A DNA stretch of 64,000 nt from Enterobacter ludwigii (GTDB taxonomy: Bacteria; Pseudomonadota; Gammaproteobacteria; Enterobacterales; Enterobacteriaceae): positions 31,332 through 95,331 of the forward strand of contig NZ_CP017280.1 in assembly GCF_001750725.1 (NCBI RefSeq). Reading direction: 5' to 3'. Numbering within the stretch: the stretch's first letter is position 1; each line of letters starts with the position of its first letter. The notes below the pieces were generated by a model that saw only the letters and a program-made list of their open reading frames with translations, had not been told where the DNA came from and searched no databases. Positions 39,814 through 51,074 of the stretch are shown piece after piece. Position numbers and translations under genes: made by a program.

Positions 39814-41271
39814 GTGGATATCTCAATCCTGATTTATGCAGTGATTGCGCTGGTGGGCGTGGGGGCAGGCTGGCTGATTTCCAGCTACCAGCACGCGCAA
39901 CAAAAGGCCGATCAGCTGGCCGAGCGCGAAGAGATAGTCGCCGATTTAAGCGCAGCAAAACAGCAGGTTGCGCTGAGCGAACACTGGCGTGACGAATGCG
40001 AACTGCTCAACAACGAGCTGCGCAATCTTCGCGATATCAACACCTCGCTGGAGGCCGATCTCCGCGAAGTGACTACCCGCCTCGAATCCACCCAGCTGCA
40101 TGCGGAAGATAAAATCCGCCAGATGATGAACAGCGAGCAACGCCTCAGCGAGCAGTTCGAGAATCTCGCGAACCGCATTTTTGAACACAGCAACCGCCGC
40201 GTAGACGAACAAAACCGCCAAAGCCTGAATAGCTTGCTGACGCCCCTGCGTGAACAGCTGGACGGCTTTCGTCGTCAGGTACAGGACAGCTTTGGCCAGG
40301 AGGCTCGCGAGCGGCACACGCTGGCGCATGAAATTCGCAATCTTCAGCAGCTGAATGCGCAAATGGCGCAGGAAGCGGTCAACCTGACCCGTGCGCTGAA
40401 GGGCGATAACAAAACCCAGGGCAACTGGGGGGAAGTGGTGCTGACCCGCGTGCTGGAGGCCTCTGGCCTGCGGGAAGGGTATGAATACGAAACGCAGGTG
40501 AGTATCGAGAACGATGCCCGCTCGCGTATGCAGCCTGATGTGATTGTGCGGCTGCCGCAGGGCAAAGATGTGGTGATAGACGCCAAAATGACGCTGGTGG
40601 CTTATGAGCGCTATTTCAATGCGGAAGATGACTACACCCGCGAGTCGGCGCTGCAGGAGCACATCGCCTCCGTGCGTAACCACATTCGTCTGCTGGGCAG
40701 AAAAGACTACCAGCAGTTACCCGGCCTGCGCTCACTGGATTACGTCCTGATGTTTATTCCGGTTGAACCCGCGTTCTTGCTGGCGCTCGACAGACAGCCT
40801 GAACTGATTACCGAAGCCCTAAAAAATAACATTATGCTGGTGAGCCCCACCACGCTGCTGGTGGCATTGCGCACCATTGCCAACCTGTGGCGCTATGAAC
40901 ATCAGAGCCGTAATGCGCAGCAGATTGCCGATCGCGCCAGCAAGCTTTACGACAAAATGCGCCTCTTTGTGGATGATATGTCCTCGGTCGGGCAAAGCCT
41001 TGACCGCGCCCAGGATAACTATCGCCAGGCGATGAAAAAACTCTCTTCCGGGCGTGGCAACTTACTGGCGCAGGCCGAAGCGTTTCGTTCCCTGGGTGTG
41101 GAGGTGAAGCGCGAGATTAATCCGGAATTAGTTGAGCAGGCCACCGCCCAGGATGAAGAGTTTCGCCTGCGCGAAGGCGCTGGCGAACAAAAGACAAACA
41201 GTGAAGACAATACGTTAGCGACAGATTTAACGTCAGACGAGCGTCCGGCACGTTTCTTTCGCGAAGGTTGA
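39814..41271 (+). CDS. rmuC: DNA recombination protein RmuC
   Basis: RmuC limits recombination at inverted repeats and has a nuclease-like core (established genetically in E. coli). The 485-residue protein has one N-terminal membrane segment (about residues 4-23), a long coiled coil (about 30-190) and the conserved core NWGEVVLTRVLEASGLREGYEYETQ with the PD-(D/E)xK-like PDVIVRLPQGKDVVIDAKM. The start is GTG at 39814. The C-terminal 35 residues differ from E. coli (475 aa), which is usual for this tail. Confidence 0.94.
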   Translation: MDISILIYAVIALVGVGAGWLISSYQHAQQKADQLAEREEIVADLSAAKQQVALSEHWRDECELLNNELRNLRDINTSLEADLREVTTRLESTQLHAEDKIRQMMNSEQRLSEQFENLANRIFEHSNRRVDEQNRQSLNSLLTPLREQLDGFRRQVQDSFGQEARERHTLAHEIRNLQQLNAQMAQEAVNLTRALKGDNKTQGNWGEVVLTRVLEASGLREGYEYETQVSIENDARSRMQPDVIVRLPQGKDVVIDAKMTLVAYERYFNAEDDYTRESALQEHIASVRNHIRLLGRKDYQQLPGLRSLDYVLMFIPVEPAFLLALDRQPELITEALKNNIMLVSPTTLLVALRTIANLWRYEHQSRNAQQIADRASKLYDKMRLFVDDMSSVGQSLDRAQDNYRQAMKKLSSGRGNLLAQAEAFRSLGVEVKREINPELVEQATAQDEEFRLREGAGEQKTNSEDNTLATDLTSDERPARFFREG

Positions 41272-41337
41272 AACGTAGGGCAAACGCGCCCAATCTGTTA
41301 CACTTCACGAACATTTTACTGATAAGCAGGCTCTGAG

Positions 41338-42093
41338 ATGGTTGACGATTCACAAGACACGACGCACTTTGGCTTTCAGACTGTCGCCAAAGCGCAGAAA
41401 GCTGATATGGTGGCCCACGTATTTCATTCCGTGGCGGCGAAGTACGATGTGATGAATGACTTGATGTCGTTCGGCATTCATCGCTTGTGGAAGCGCTTCA
41501 CCATCGACTGTAGCGGTGTGCGTCGTGGACAAACGGTACTGGATTTAGCCGGCGGTACAGGCGATTTGACAGCAAAATTCTCCCGTCTGGTGGGCGAAAC
41601 TGGTCGCGTTGTTCTGGCAGATATTAACGACTCAATGCTCAAAATGGGACGTGAGAAGCTGCGTAACATCGGCGTGGTAGGTAATGTCGAGTATGTGCAG
41701 GCGAACGCCGAAGCGCTGCCTTTCCCGGATAATACCTTTGACTGCATCACTATCTCCTTCGGCCTGCGTAACGTCACCGATAAAGAAAAAGCGCTGCGCT
41801 CCATGTACCGCGTGTTAAAGCCGGGTGGACGCCTGCTGGTGCTCGAATTCTCCAAACCGATTCTTGAGCCGTTAAGCAAAGCTTACGACGCATACTCATT
41901 CCATGTGCTGCCGCGCATTGGTGAGCTGGTGGCAAACGACGCGGAAAGCTATCGGTACCTGGCGGAATCTATCCGTATGCACCCGGATCAGGACACCTTA
42001 AAGGCCATGATGCAGGATGCGGAATTCGAGAACGTTGAGTATTTCAACATGACGGCAGGTGTCGTCGCGCTGCATCGCGGTTATAAGTTCTGA
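41338..42093 (+). CDS. ubiE: ubiquinone/menaquinone methyltransferase
   Basis: UbiE performs the C-methylation in both ubiquinone and menaquinone synthesis with S-adenosylmethionine. The 251 residues equal E. coli. The SAM-binding [30 protein letters not shown] and the signature [18 protein letters not shown] are visible. It is the first gene of ubiE-ubiJ-ubiB-tatABC, with a 13-base gap to ubiJ. Confidence 0.98.
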   Translation: MVDDSQDTTHFGFQTVAKAQKADMVAHVFHSVAAKYDVMNDLMSFGIHRLWKRFTIDCSGVRRGQTVLDLAGGTGDLTAKFSRLVGETGRVVLADINDSMLKMGREKLRNIGVVGNVEYVQANAEALPFPDNTFDCITISFGLRNVTDKEKALRSMYRVLKPGGRLLVLEFSKPILEPLSKAYDAYSFHVLPRIGELVANDAESYRYLAESIRMHPDQDTLKAMMQDAEFENVEYFNMTAGVVALHRGYKF

Positions 42094-42106
42094 GTGGAGG
42101 TTTCCC

Positions 42107-42712
42107 GTGCCCTTTAAACCCTTTGTCACCGCAGGCATCGAGAATGTCCTGAATGCCTTTCTTTACCGCGCACCGGCGCTAAAAGCCGCACGTCAGCGGC
42201 TTAACGGCAAGGTGCTGCGAGTTGTTCTGAAAGAGTTCTCGACGCCGCTTGTGCTGGTTTTCAGTGAACGCCAGCTTGACGTTCTGGGTGAGTGGGAAGG
42301 TGAAGCCGACTGCTCCGTGATTACGCACATGAGCGTGCTGCCAAAATTACGTGACCGTCAGCAGCTTACGACGCTTATCCGCAGCGGTGAGCTGGAAGTG
42401 GAAGGCGACATTCAGGTCGTACAGAATTTCGTTGCGCTCAGCGATCTGGCCGAGTTTGACCCGGCGGAGCTGCTTGCGCCTTTCATTGGCGACATTGCTG
42501 CCGAAGGGATCGGTAAAGCCATTCATGGCGGTACGTCTTTTCTTCGCAAGAGTCTGCAACGACAGCAACGCTATGCGGCGGAAGTGCTGACTGAAGAGTG
42601 GCGTATGGCCCCTGGCGCGCTTGAAGTTGCATGGTTTGCGGAAGAGACCGCAGCGGTTGAACGCGCGGTGGATGCCTTAACCAAACGGCTGGAAAAACTG
42701 GAGGGCAAATGA
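42107..42712 (+). CDS. ubiJ: ubiquinone synthesis accessory factor UbiJ (SCP2 domain)
   Basis: UbiJ is an SCP2-type lipid-binding protein that, with UbiK, supports the late soluble steps of aerobic ubiquinone synthesis. Started at the GTG at 42107 ([16 protein letters not shown]) it has 201 residues, the E. coli length, with a GGAGG site 6-10 bases upstream. The N-terminal half is the SCP2 fold. The C-terminus is a charged coiled coil ([22 protein letters not shown]). In E. coli the 3' half of this gene also encodes the EsrE small RNA; I cannot tell whether that is kept here. Confidence 0.94.
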   Translation: MPFKPFVTAGIENVLNAFLYRAPALKAARQRLNGKVLRVVLKEFSTPLVLVFSERQLDVLGEWEGEADCSVITHMSVLPKLRDRQQLTTLIRSGELEVEGDIQVVQNFVALSDLAEFDPAELLAPFIGDIAAEGIGKAIHGGTSFLRKSLQRQQRYAAEVLTEEWRMAPGALEVAWFAEETAAVERAVDALTKRLEKLEGK

Positions 42713-44349
42713 CGCCTGGTGAAATTCGGCGCCTCTATTTTATCGTCCACACCTTTTTGAGTTACGGGCTCGACGAGCTTATCCCCAAAATGCGTATCAC
42801 GCTGCTGCTTCGCATCTGGCGGCGGATGTTGTTCTGGATGCCTAATCGTCATAAAGATCAGCCGCTGGGTGAACGTCTTCGCCTGGCGCTCCAGGAGCTG
42901 GGCCCGGTATGGATTAAATTCGGGCAAATGCTCTCGACTCGCCGCGATCTTTTCCCGCCGCAGATTGCCGATGAACTGGCACTGCTGCAGGACCGCGTTG
43001 CACCGTTTGACGGTGTGAGAGCGAAAAAACAGATCGAAGAGGCGATGGGCAATATTCCTGTCGAGACCTGGTTTGACGATTTCGAAATAGAACCTCTTGC
43101 TTCAGCCTCTATCGCCCAGGTGCATACAGCCCGTCTGAAAGAGAACGGCAAAGAGGTGGTTATCAAAGTGATCCGCCCGGACATCCTGCCGGTAATCCGA
43201 GCGGACATGAAGCTTATCTATCGGCTTGCACGCTGGGTTCCGCGCCTGCTCCCCGACGGACGCCGTCTGCGCCCAATGGAAGTTGTGCGGGAGTATGAAA
43301 AAACGCTGATTGATGAATTAAACCTGCTGCGTGAATCGGCAAATGCCATCCAGCTGCGCCGGAACTTTGAAAACAGCCCGATGCTCTATGTGCCTGAAGT
43401 GTATTCGGACTACTGCAGCCAGAACATGATGGTAATGGAGCGGATTTACGGTATTCCGGTCTCGGATGTTGCAGCCCTGGAAAAGCAGGGAACCAACATG
43501 AAGCTGCTGGCCGAGCGTGGTGTACAGGTCTTCTTTACCCAGGTATTCCGCGACAGCTTTTTCCACGCGGACATGCACCCGGGGAATATCTTCGTCAGTT
43601 ATGAGCACCCGGAAGACCCGAAATATATCGGTATTGACTGCGGTATTGTGGGCTCGCTGAACAAAGAAGATAAGCGCTATCTCGCTGAGAACTTCATCGC
43701 CTTCTTTAACCGTGATTACCGCAAGGTGGCCGAGCTGCACGTTGATTCTGGCTGGGTTCCGCCGGACACCAACGTCGAAGAATTTGAGTTTGCTATCCGT
43801 ACCGTCTGCGAGCCGATTTTTGAAAAGCCGCTGGCAGAAATTTCCTTCGGACACGTATTGCTGAACCTGTTTAACACGGCACGCCGCTTCAACATGGAAG
43901 TGCAGCCACAGTTAGTTTTACTCCAGAAAACATTACTTTACGTTGAAGGTGTAGGTCGACAGCTCTATCCTCAGTTAGACTTATGGAAGACTGCGAAACC
44001 TTTCCTTGAATCCTGGATTAAGGATCAGGTGGGCATTCCGGCGCTGGTGCGCTCTATTAAAGAGAAAGGCCCGTTCTGGATAGAAAAAATGCCTGATATT
44101 CCTGAACTGATTTACGACAGTTTGCGTCAGAGCAAGAACCTTCAGCACAGCATGGATAAAATCGCCCGCGAGCTTCAGTCCAGCCGTGTTCGACAGGGGC
44201 AGTCGCGCTATCTCTTTGGCATTGGAGCAACGCTGCTGCTGAGTGGTACGCTGTTACTGATCACTCGCCCTGACTGGCAGATGATGCCCGCCTGGCTGAT
44301 GGCTGGCGGTGTTGTGGTCTGGCTCGCCGGCTGGAGAAAAACGCGCTGA
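42709..44349 (+). CDS. ubiB: UbiB, atypical kinase-like ubiquinone factor
   Basis: UbiB is an ADCK/UbiB-family protein kinase-like ATPase needed for ubiquinone synthesis. The 546 residues equal E. coli. The family-specific KxGQ motif appears as [14 protein letters not shown]. The alanine-rich loop is [13 protein letters not shown], the catalytic-loop and metal motifs are [11 protein letters not shown] and GIDCGIVG. Two C-terminal membrane helices follow (about residues 500-540). It overlaps ubiJ by ATGA. Confidence 0.97.
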   Translation: MTPGEIRRLYFIVHTFLSYGLDELIPKMRITLLLRIWRRMLFWMPNRHKDQPLGERLRLALQELGPVWIKFGQMLSTRRDLFPPQIADELALLQDRVAPFDGVRAKKQIEEAMGNIPVETWFDDFEIEPLASASIAQVHTARLKENGKEVVIKVIRPDILPVIRADMKLIYRLARWVPRLLPDGRRLRPMEVVREYEKTLIDELNLLRESANAIQLRRNFENSPMLYVPEVYSDYCSQNMMVMERIYGIPVSDVAALEKQGTNMKLLAERGVQVFFTQVFRDSFFHADMHPGNIFVSYEHPEDPKYIGIDCGIVGSLNKEDKRYLAENFIAFFNRDYRKVAELHVDSGWVPPDTNVEEFEFAIRTVCEPIFEKPLAEISFGHVLLNLFNTARRFNMEVQPQLVLLQKTLLYVEGVGRQLYPQLDLWKTAKPFLESWIKDQVGIPALVRSIKEKGPFWIEKMPDIPELIYDSLRQSKNLQHSMDKIARELQSSRVRQGQSRYLFGIGATLLLSGTLLLITRPDWQMMPAWLMAGGVVVWLAGWRKTR

Positions 44350-44425
44350 TTTTGCGTCGCTATCGACGGGTCGCCTACGTATAATGCGACCTGACTCATT
44401 AATCATCTATCCCTGAGGTACATGT

Positions 44426-44680
44426 ATGGGTGGTATCAGTATCTGGCAATTGTTGATCATTGCCGTCATCGTCGTGCTGCTGTTTGGCACGAAAAAGCTC
44501 GGTTCTATCGGCTCCGATCTGGGCGCGTCTATCAAAGGCTTCAAGAAAGCGATGAGCGATGATGAGAGCAAGCAGGATAAAACCAGCCAGGATGCTGACT
44601 TTACTGCTAAATCCATCTCCGAAAAGCAGGAAGAGGCGAAAAAAGAAGACGCTAAACGCCACGATAAAGAGCAGGTGTAA
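44426..44680 (+). CDS. tatA: Tat translocase subunit TatA
   Basis: TatA forms the size-variable channel of the twin-arginine export system. The 84-residue protein has one N-terminal membrane helix ([23 protein letters not shown]), an amphipathic helix ([16 protein letters not shown]) and a charged tail. It is 5 residues shorter than E. coli TatA in the disordered tail. First gene of tatABC, 3 bases before tatB. Confidence 0.97.
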   Translation: MGGISIWQLLIIAVIVVLLFGTKKLGSIGSDLGASIKGFKKAMSDDESKQDKTSQDADFTAKSISEKQEEAKKEDAKRHDKEQV

Positions 44681-44683
44681 TTC

Positions 44684-45226
44684 GTGTTCGACATTGGTTT
44701 TAGTGAGCTGCTGCTGGTCTTTGTGATTGGCCTGATAGTGTTAGGACCCCAGCGTCTGCCGGTGGCGGTGAAAACCGTTGTGGGCTGGGTACGCGCGCTG
44801 AGATCGCTGGCTTCGACCGTACAAAATGAGCTGGCGCAGGAACTTAAGCTGCAGGAGTTTCAGGAAAGCCTGAAAAAGGTGGAAAAGGCGAGCATGGATA
44901 ACCTGACGCCTGAACTGAAAGCCTCAATGGATGAACTGCGTGAAGCGGCAGAATCCATGAAGCGCTCCTACAGCGTCAACGATCCTGAAAAGGCGAGCGA
45001 TGAAGCCAACACCATCCACAACCCGGTGGTGAAGGACAGCGAAGCGCAGCGCGAGGGCGTTACGCCTGCCAGCGCGGAGCATCAGGCTACCGCGCCTGAA
45101 CAAACGCCGCAGGAATCTGAACCGAAAAAACAGGCGCAGCCGGAAGCACCGGTGGTAAAAGCGGCTGACGTTAAGCCTGCCGCGCCTGTTTCCGAATCAT
45201 CCCCCTCGTCGAGTGATAAAGCGTAA
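44684..45226 (+). CDS. tatB: Tat translocase subunit TatB
   Basis: TatB pairs with TatC to recognise twin-arginine signal peptides. The 180-residue protein has an N-terminal membrane helix ([25 protein letters not shown]), an amphipathic helix and a long acidic, proline/alanine-rich tail that varies between species (171 residues in E. coli). The start used is GTG at 44684, reading VFDIGFSEL, 3 bases after tatA. Confidence 0.96.
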   Translation: MFDIGFSELLLVFVIGLIVLGPQRLPVAVKTVVGWVRALRSLASTVQNELAQELKLQEFQESLKKVEKASMDNLTPELKASMDELREAAESMKRSYSVNDPEKASDEANTIHNPVVKDSEAQREGVTPASAEHQATAPEQTPQESEPKKQAQPEAPVVKAADVKPAAPVSESSPSSSDKA

Positions 45227-45228
45227 AC

Positions 45229-45999
45229 ATGGCAGTAGATGATACCCAACCGCTGATTACGCACCTCATAGAGCTGCGTAAGCGCCTGTTAAACTGCATT
45301 ATCGCGGTTTTCCTCATTTTCTTATGCCTGGTCTATTTCGCCAATGATATCTACCAGGTTGTCTCTGCGCCGCTGATCAAGCAGATGCCGCTGGGGGCAA
45401 CGATGATCGCAACGGACGTTGCATCACCGTTCTTTACCCCTATTAAGCTCACCTTCTGGGTATCGCTGATTGCCTCTGCGCCGGTCATTCTTTATCAGGT
45501 GTGGGCGTTTGTGGCGCCAGCGCTGTACAAGCATGAACGCAAGCTGGTTATCCCGCTGCTGGTATCCAGCTCGCTGCTGTTCTATATCGGCATGGCGTTC
45601 GCCTACTTTGTTGTCTTCCCGCTGGCCTTTGGCTTCCTGACGCATACCGCGCCGGAAGGGGTTCAGGTGTCGACGGATATCGCCAGCTACCTCAGCTTTG
45701 TGATGGCGCTGTTTATGGCGTTCGGTGTGGCATTCGAAGTGCCGGTAGCCATTGTGCTGCTTTGCTGGGTAGGAGTGACGACCCCTGATGACCTGCGTAA
45801 GAAGCGCCCGTATATCCTGGTCGGCGCGTTTGTGGTTGGCATGCTGCTCACACCACCTGACGTCTTCTCACAAACACTGCTGGCAATACCGATGTATTGT
45901 CTGTTTGAAGTCGGCGTATTCTTCTCGCGTTTCTACGTGGGAAAAGGGCGTCGGTCGGATGACGAAGACGATACGTCGGAAAAGACCACTGAAGAGTAA
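45229..45999 (+). CDS. tatC: Tat translocase subunit TatC
   Basis: TatC is the six-span inner-membrane receptor for twin-arginine signals. The 256 residues (258 in E. coli) include the conserved N-terminal [13 protein letters not shown], the [30 protein letters not shown] block and the EVPVAIVLL segment. It begins 2 bases after tatB. A GC-rich inverted repeat (GCCGCCC/GGGCGG, about 46006-46021) follows the stop and may be a weak terminator. Confidence 0.97.
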   Translation: MAVDDTQPLITHLIELRKRLLNCIIAVFLIFLCLVYFANDIYQVVSAPLIKQMPLGATMIATDVASPFFTPIKLTFWVSLIASAPVILYQVWAFVAPALYKHERKLVIPLLVSSSLLFYIGMAFAYFVVFPLAFGFLTHTAPEGVQVSTDIASYLSFVMALFMAFGVAFEVPVAIVLLCWVGVTTPDDLRKKRPYILVGAFVVGMLLTPPDVFSQTLLAIPMYCLFEVGVFFSRFYVGKGRRSDDEDDTSEKTTEE

Positions 46000-46040
46000 A
46001 ACCAGCCGCCCGTCAGGGCGGTTGTGCTATGGGGAATCGC

Positions 46041-46823
46041 ATGTTTGATATCGGACTCAACCTGACCAGCTCGCAGTTTGCGAAAGACTGCGATGAGGTC
46101 GTCGCGCGTGCTTTTGCCGCCGGGGTGAAAGGGCTGCTCCTGACGGGAACCAACCTGCATGAAAGCGAGCAGGCGCAGCAGCTTGCTCAACGCTATGATC
46201 GCTGCTGGTCAACCGCTGGCGTGCATCCTCATGACAGCAGCCAGTGGACGCCGCAGAGCGCTGAAATCATACATAGGCTGGCGAAAACCACTGAAGTCGT
46301 GGCCATTGGCGAATGTGGTCTCGATTTCAACCGTAACTTTTCCACGCCAGCCGAACAGGAAAATGCCTTCACCGCCCAGCTCGCCCTGGCAGCAGAGCTT
46401 GGAATGCCTGTGTTTATGCACTGCCGTGACGCGCATGAGCGCTTCCTCGCCTTACTGGAACCCTGGCTCGATAAACTGCCCGGGGCGGTACTGCACTGCT
46501 TTACCGGTTCACGGCAGGAAGCGCTGGATTGTCTGGAACGCGGGTTATATCTGGGCATTACCGGCTGGGTTTGCGATGAACGTCGCGGGCTTGAGCTTCG
46601 CGAGCTGTTGCCGGTGATCCCGGCGGACCGCTTGCTTGTTGAAACCGATGCACCTTATCTGCTGCCGCGAGATATGCAACCCAAACCGGCTTCTCGACGT
46701 AACGAACCGGCCTATCTGGGGCATATTCTTGAGAGCGTAGCGCGCTGGCGCGGAGAAGACCCGCACTGGCTGTGCGCACAGACGGATGACAACGTGCGTC
46801 GCCTGTTCGGGATAGACGTTTAA
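46041..46823 (+). CDS. tatD: TatD, 3'-5' DNA exonuclease
   Basis: TatD is a TIM-barrel metal-dependent DNase linked to repair of peroxide damage; despite its name it is not part of the Tat translocon. Started at [13 protein letters not shown] it has 260 residues, the E. coli length. Metal ligands are visible in [33 protein letters not shown] and ETDAPYLLP. The frame is open 4 codons further upstream (MGNR). The stop overlaps the convergent rfaH stop by 4 bases. Confidence 0.96.
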   Translation: MFDIGLNLTSSQFAKDCDEVVARAFAAGVKGLLLTGTNLHESEQAQQLAQRYDRCWSTAGVHPHDSSQWTPQSAEIIHRLAKTTEVVAIGECGLDFNRNFSTPAEQENAFTAQLALAAELGMPVFMHCRDAHERFLALLEPWLDKLPGAVLHCFTGSRQEALDCLERGLYLGITGWVCDERRGLELRELLPVIPADRLLVETDAPYLLPRDMQPKPASRRNEPAYLGHILESVARWRGEDPHWLCAQTDDNVRRLFGIDV

Positions 46824-47311
46824 ACTTTGCGGAAGTCGGTGTTTTTCACGCTCTGCAATACCTGCTTATTCAGCAGGTTGAGCAACAGCATGGAGCGTGC
46901 TTCACCGTCAGGCTCGGCGAAAATCGCCTGTAAGCCCTCGAAAGCCCCTTCAGTGATGACGACGCTGTCGCCTGCGTAGGGGGTTTCCGGATCGGTGATG
47001 CCTTCAGGTTGCTGGTACACCGAAAGCTGATGAATCACCGTTGACGGGACCGTGGCCGGGTGAGCGCCAAAACGCACAAAGTGGCTGACACCGCGTGTGG
47101 CGCTGATGGTCGTGGTGTGAATCACTTCCGGGTCGAACTCAACGAACAGATAGTTCGGGAATAATGGCTCACTAACGGTCGTGCGCTTCCCGCGCTGCAT
47201 TTTTTCAAGCGTGATCACGGGTGTCAGGCAATTTACAGACTGACGTTCAAGATGTTCCTGCGCGCGCTGAAGTTGCCCGCGTTTGCAATACAGTAAATAC
47301 CAGGCCTGCAT
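46820..47311 (-). CDS. rfaH: transcription antitermination factor RfaH
   Basis: RfaH is a NusG paralogue recruited to RNA polymerase paused at ops sites. It reduces termination and recruits ribosomes in long LPS, capsule and conjugation operons. Its C-terminal domain refolds from helices to a KOW barrel on activation. Started at [20 protein letters not shown] the protein has 163 residues (162 in E. coli). The frame continues 13 codons upstream, but without similarity. No ops element was seen in this window. Confidence 0.96.
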   Translation of the reverse strand: MQAWYLLYCKRGQLQRAQEHLERQSVNCLTPVITLEKMQRGKRTTVSEPLFPNYLFVEFDPEVIHTTTISATRGVSHFVRFGAHPATVPSTVIHQLSVYQQPEGITDPETPYAGDSVVITEGAFEGLQAIFAEPDGEARSMLLLNLLNKQVLQSVKNTDFRKV

Positions 47312-47481
47312 AATCACTCTTTCCCTTAGTTCGGGGCGCAAGCATATCAAAACCCTGGCGGGATCGCTAAGTTGATTATAATGGGGGAAAAGGGAACAGA
47401 ATGCATAAGTTCACGCTAATTTAACAAAATTACAGCATCAAGCAGGCTTACGCCGTATAATGAAGCGCTTACAGAGAGGCC

Positions 47482-48987
47482 ATGACTAACTGCATGAAAT
47501 ACCACGATCTCCGCGACTTCCTGACGCTGCTGGAAAAGCAGGGCGAACTCAAACGCATTACACTTCCTGTTGATCCTTATCTGGAAATGACAGAAATTGC
47601 TGACCGCACCCTGCGTGCCGGTGGCCCCGCTTTACTGTTTGAAAACCCAAAAGGGTATTCGATGCCGGTGCTGTGCAACCTGTTTGGTACACCGCGCCGT
47701 GTGGCGTTGGGGATGGGACAGGAGGACGTCACGGCGCTGCGCGAAGTGGGTAAACTGCTGGCGTTTCTGAAAGAGCCAGAGCCACCGAAAGGTTTCCGCG
47801 ATCTGTTCGATAAACTGCCGCAGTTTAAGCAGGTGCTAAACATGCCAACCAAACGTCTGCGCGGCGCACCGTGTCAGCAGAAAGTGCTGGAAGGCGATGC
47901 GGTGGATCTGACAAAAATTCCTGTCATGCAATGCTGGCCTGAAGATGCTGCGCCGCTTATCACCTGGGGGCTCACCGTCACGCGTGGTCCGCACAAAGAG
48001 CGACAAAATCTGGGTATTTACCGCCAGCAGCTGATTGGCAAGAATAAGCTCATCATGCGCTGGTTGTCACATCGTGGCGGCGCCCTGGATTTCCAGGAGT
48101 GGTGTGCTGAACACCCGGGCGAGCGTTTCCCGGTTTCCGTTGCGTTAGGCGCCGATCCGGCCACGATTCTGGGGGCGGTAACGCCAGTGCCGGATACGCT
48201 GTCCGAATATGCCTTTGCAGGCCTGCTGCGCGGAACCAAAACCGAAGTCGTGAAGTGTATTTCTAATGACCTTGAAGTTCCTGCCAGCGCGGAGATCGTT
48301 CTGGAAGGTTACCTTGAGCAGGGCGAAATGGCACCGGAAGGGCCATACGGTGACCACACCGGCTATTACAACGAAGTTGATAACTTCCCGGTGTTTACCG
48401 TCACGCACATCACCCAGCGTGAAGATGCGATTTACCACTCCACCTATACCGGACGTCCACCGGATGAACCGGCGGTACTGGGAGTGGCGCTGAACGAAGT
48501 GTTTGTGCCGATCCTGCAAAAGCAGTTCCCGGAAATTGTTGATTTTTACCTGCCGCCGGAAGGGTGTTCGTATCGCCTTGCGGTGGTGACGATGAAGAAG
48601 CAATATCCTGGTCACGCTAAACGCGTGATGATGGGCGTATGGTCTTTCCTGCGCCAGTTTATGTATACCAAATTTGTTATTGTCTGCGATGATGATGTTA
48701 ACGCCCGCGACTGGAATGACGTTATCTGGGCCATTACTACGCGAATGGATCCGGCGCGCGATACGGTGTTAGTCGAAAACACGCCGATAGATTATCTGGA
48801 TTTTGCCTCGCCGGTCTCCGGCCTTGGCTCAAAAATGGGACTGGATGCCACAAACAAATGGCCCGGCGAAACCGAGCGTGAATGGGGTCGACCGATCAAA
48901 AAAGATCCTGCCGTGACCGCGCGCATTGACGCGATCTGGGATGAACTGGCCATAATGAATAACGGTAAACCTGAAACAGGCCGTTAA
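47482..48987 (+). CDS. ubiD: 4-hydroxy-3-octaprenylbenzoate decarboxylase UbiD
   Basis: UbiD removes the carboxyl group of the ubiquinone precursor using prenylated FMN supplied by UbiX. The product is 501 residues from the ATG at 47482, which has GAGAGG 7 bases upstream, or 497 from the ATG at 47494. The latter equals the E. coli length. Conserved blocks include [15 protein letters not shown], the prFMN region [15 protein letters not shown], and the [11 protein letters not shown] segment with the catalytic acids. Confidence 0.96.
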   Translation: MTNCMKYHDLRDFLTLLEKQGELKRITLPVDPYLEMTEIADRTLRAGGPALLFENPKGYSMPVLCNLFGTPRRVALGMGQEDVTALREVGKLLAFLKEPEPPKGFRDLFDKLPQFKQVLNMPTKRLRGAPCQQKVLEGDAVDLTKIPVMQCWPEDAAPLITWGLTVTRGPHKERQNLGIYRQQLIGKNKLIMRWLSHRGGALDFQEWCAEHPGERFPVSVALGADPATILGAVTPVPDTLSEYAFAGLLRGTKTEVVKCISNDLEVPASAEIVLEGYLEQGEMAPEGPYGDHTGYYNEVDNFPVFTVTHITQREDAIYHSTYTGRPPDEPAVLGVALNEVFVPILQKQFPEIVDFYLPPEGCSYRLAVVTMKKQYPGHAKRVMMGVWSFLRQFMYTKFVIVCDDDVNARDWNDVIWAITTRMDPARDTVLVENTPIDYLDFASPVSGLGSKMGLDATNKWPGETEREWGRPIKKDPAVTARIDAIWDELAIMNNGKPETGR

Positions 48988-49017
48988 GCCCTATAGACTT
49001 CACGACAGAGAGAGCGA

Positions 49018-49719
49018 ATGACAACCTTAAGCTGTAAAGTGACCTCGGTAGATGCTATCACCGACACCGTATATCGCGTCCGTTTAGTACCTGAAGCGGC
49101 ATTCTCTTTCCGCGCCGGTCAGTACTTGATGGTCGTGATGGATGAGCGTGATAAGCGTCCCTTCTCTATGGCTTCTACGCCAGCAGAGCAGGAATTTATT
49201 GAGCTTCATATTGGTGCGTCTGAGCTTAACCTGTATGCGATGGCCGTCATGGACCGCATTCTGAAAGAACGTGAAATCGTGGTGGATATTCCTCACGGTG
49301 ATGCCTGGCTGCGTGAAGATGAAGACCGTCCGCTGATCCTGATTGCGGGGGGAACAGGTTTCTCTTACGTGCGCTCTATCCTGCTGACGGCCCTGGCGCG
49401 TAACCCGGATCGCGATATCACCATCTACTGGGGCGGCCGCGAAGAGAAACATCTCTACGACCTGTCTGAACTGGAAGCATTAAGCGTCAATCATCCACAC
49501 CTGCGCATTGAGCCGGTGGTGGAGCAGCCTGAAGAGGGCTGGCGTGGGCGCAGCGGTACGGTACTGACGGCGGTGCTGCAGGATCACGGCACGCTGGCGG
49601 GACATGATATCTATATTGCTGGCCGTTTTGAGATGGCGAAAATTGCCCGTGACCTGTTCTGCAACGAACGTGACGCGCGTGAAGACCGTCTCTTCGGCGA
49701 TGCGTTCGCGTTCATTTAA
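49018..49719 (+). CDS. fre: NAD(P)H-flavin reductase Fre
   Basis: Fre reduces free FMN, FAD and riboflavin with NADPH or NADH and supplies reduced flavin, for instance for ribonucleotide reductase activation and Fe(III) reduction. The 233 residues equal E. coli. The flavin-binding [23 protein letters not shown] and the nucleotide-binding [16 protein letters not shown] are visible. It follows ubiD by 30 bases and is likely in the same transcript. Confidence 0.97.
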   Translation: MTTLSCKVTSVDAITDTVYRVRLVPEAAFSFRAGQYLMVVMDERDKRPFSMASTPAEQEFIELHIGASELNLYAMAVMDRILKEREIVVDIPHGDAWLREDEDRPLILIAGGTGFSYVRSILLTALARNPDRDITIYWGGREEKHLYDLSELEALSVNHPHLRIEPVVEQPEEGWRGRSGTVLTAVLQDHGTLAGHDIYIAGRFEMAKIARDLFCNERDAREDRLFGDAFAFI

Positions 49720-49720
49720 A

Positions 49721-49746
49721 TAAAAAACCCGCCCCTGACAGGCGGG
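49721..49746 (-). terminator. Rho-independent terminator on the minus strand (fadBA side)
   Basis: On the minus strand CCCGCC-(TGTCAGG)-GGCGGG is followed by TTTTTTATT. On the plus strand there is no T run, so it mainly ends leftward transcripts from fadBA that read through the ERIC-like element. Confidence 0.8.
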
Positions 49747-49763
49747 AAGAACGGCAACTAAAC

Positions 49764-49899
49764 TTTATCTCTTCGCCACTGGCGCCATAACTGCGTTGGC
49801 TGCGCGTGCTCACCCGAATCCCTTACTTCCGTAAGCGCATCGGGCGCCGCTCGCGTGCCGCCGTGTTCTGGCGACACTGGCTGTAAGAACCCCTCGAAG
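49764..49899. repeat. ERIC-like imperfect palindrome
   Basis: This 136-base block contains GCGTTGGCTGCGC, CTCACCC, then CTTAC-TTCC-GTAAG with CCCGA/TCGGG flanks. These are the core of enterobacterial repetitive intergenic consensus (ERIC/IRU) elements read in reverse orientation. Its ends also pair (CTCTTCG at 49769-49775 with CGAAGAG at 49895-49901). It lies between the fre stop and the fadA stop. Divergence from the consensus is considerable, so the class is inferred. Confidence 0.6.
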
Positions 49900-49901
49900 A
49901 G

Positions 49902-51074
<1,173 letters not shown>

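Noticed and set aside
46006..46025. GC-rich hairpin after tatC as a firm terminator
   Set aside because: No T run follows the GCCGCCC/GGGCGG repeat, so intrinsic termination is doubtful. It is mentioned only under tatC.
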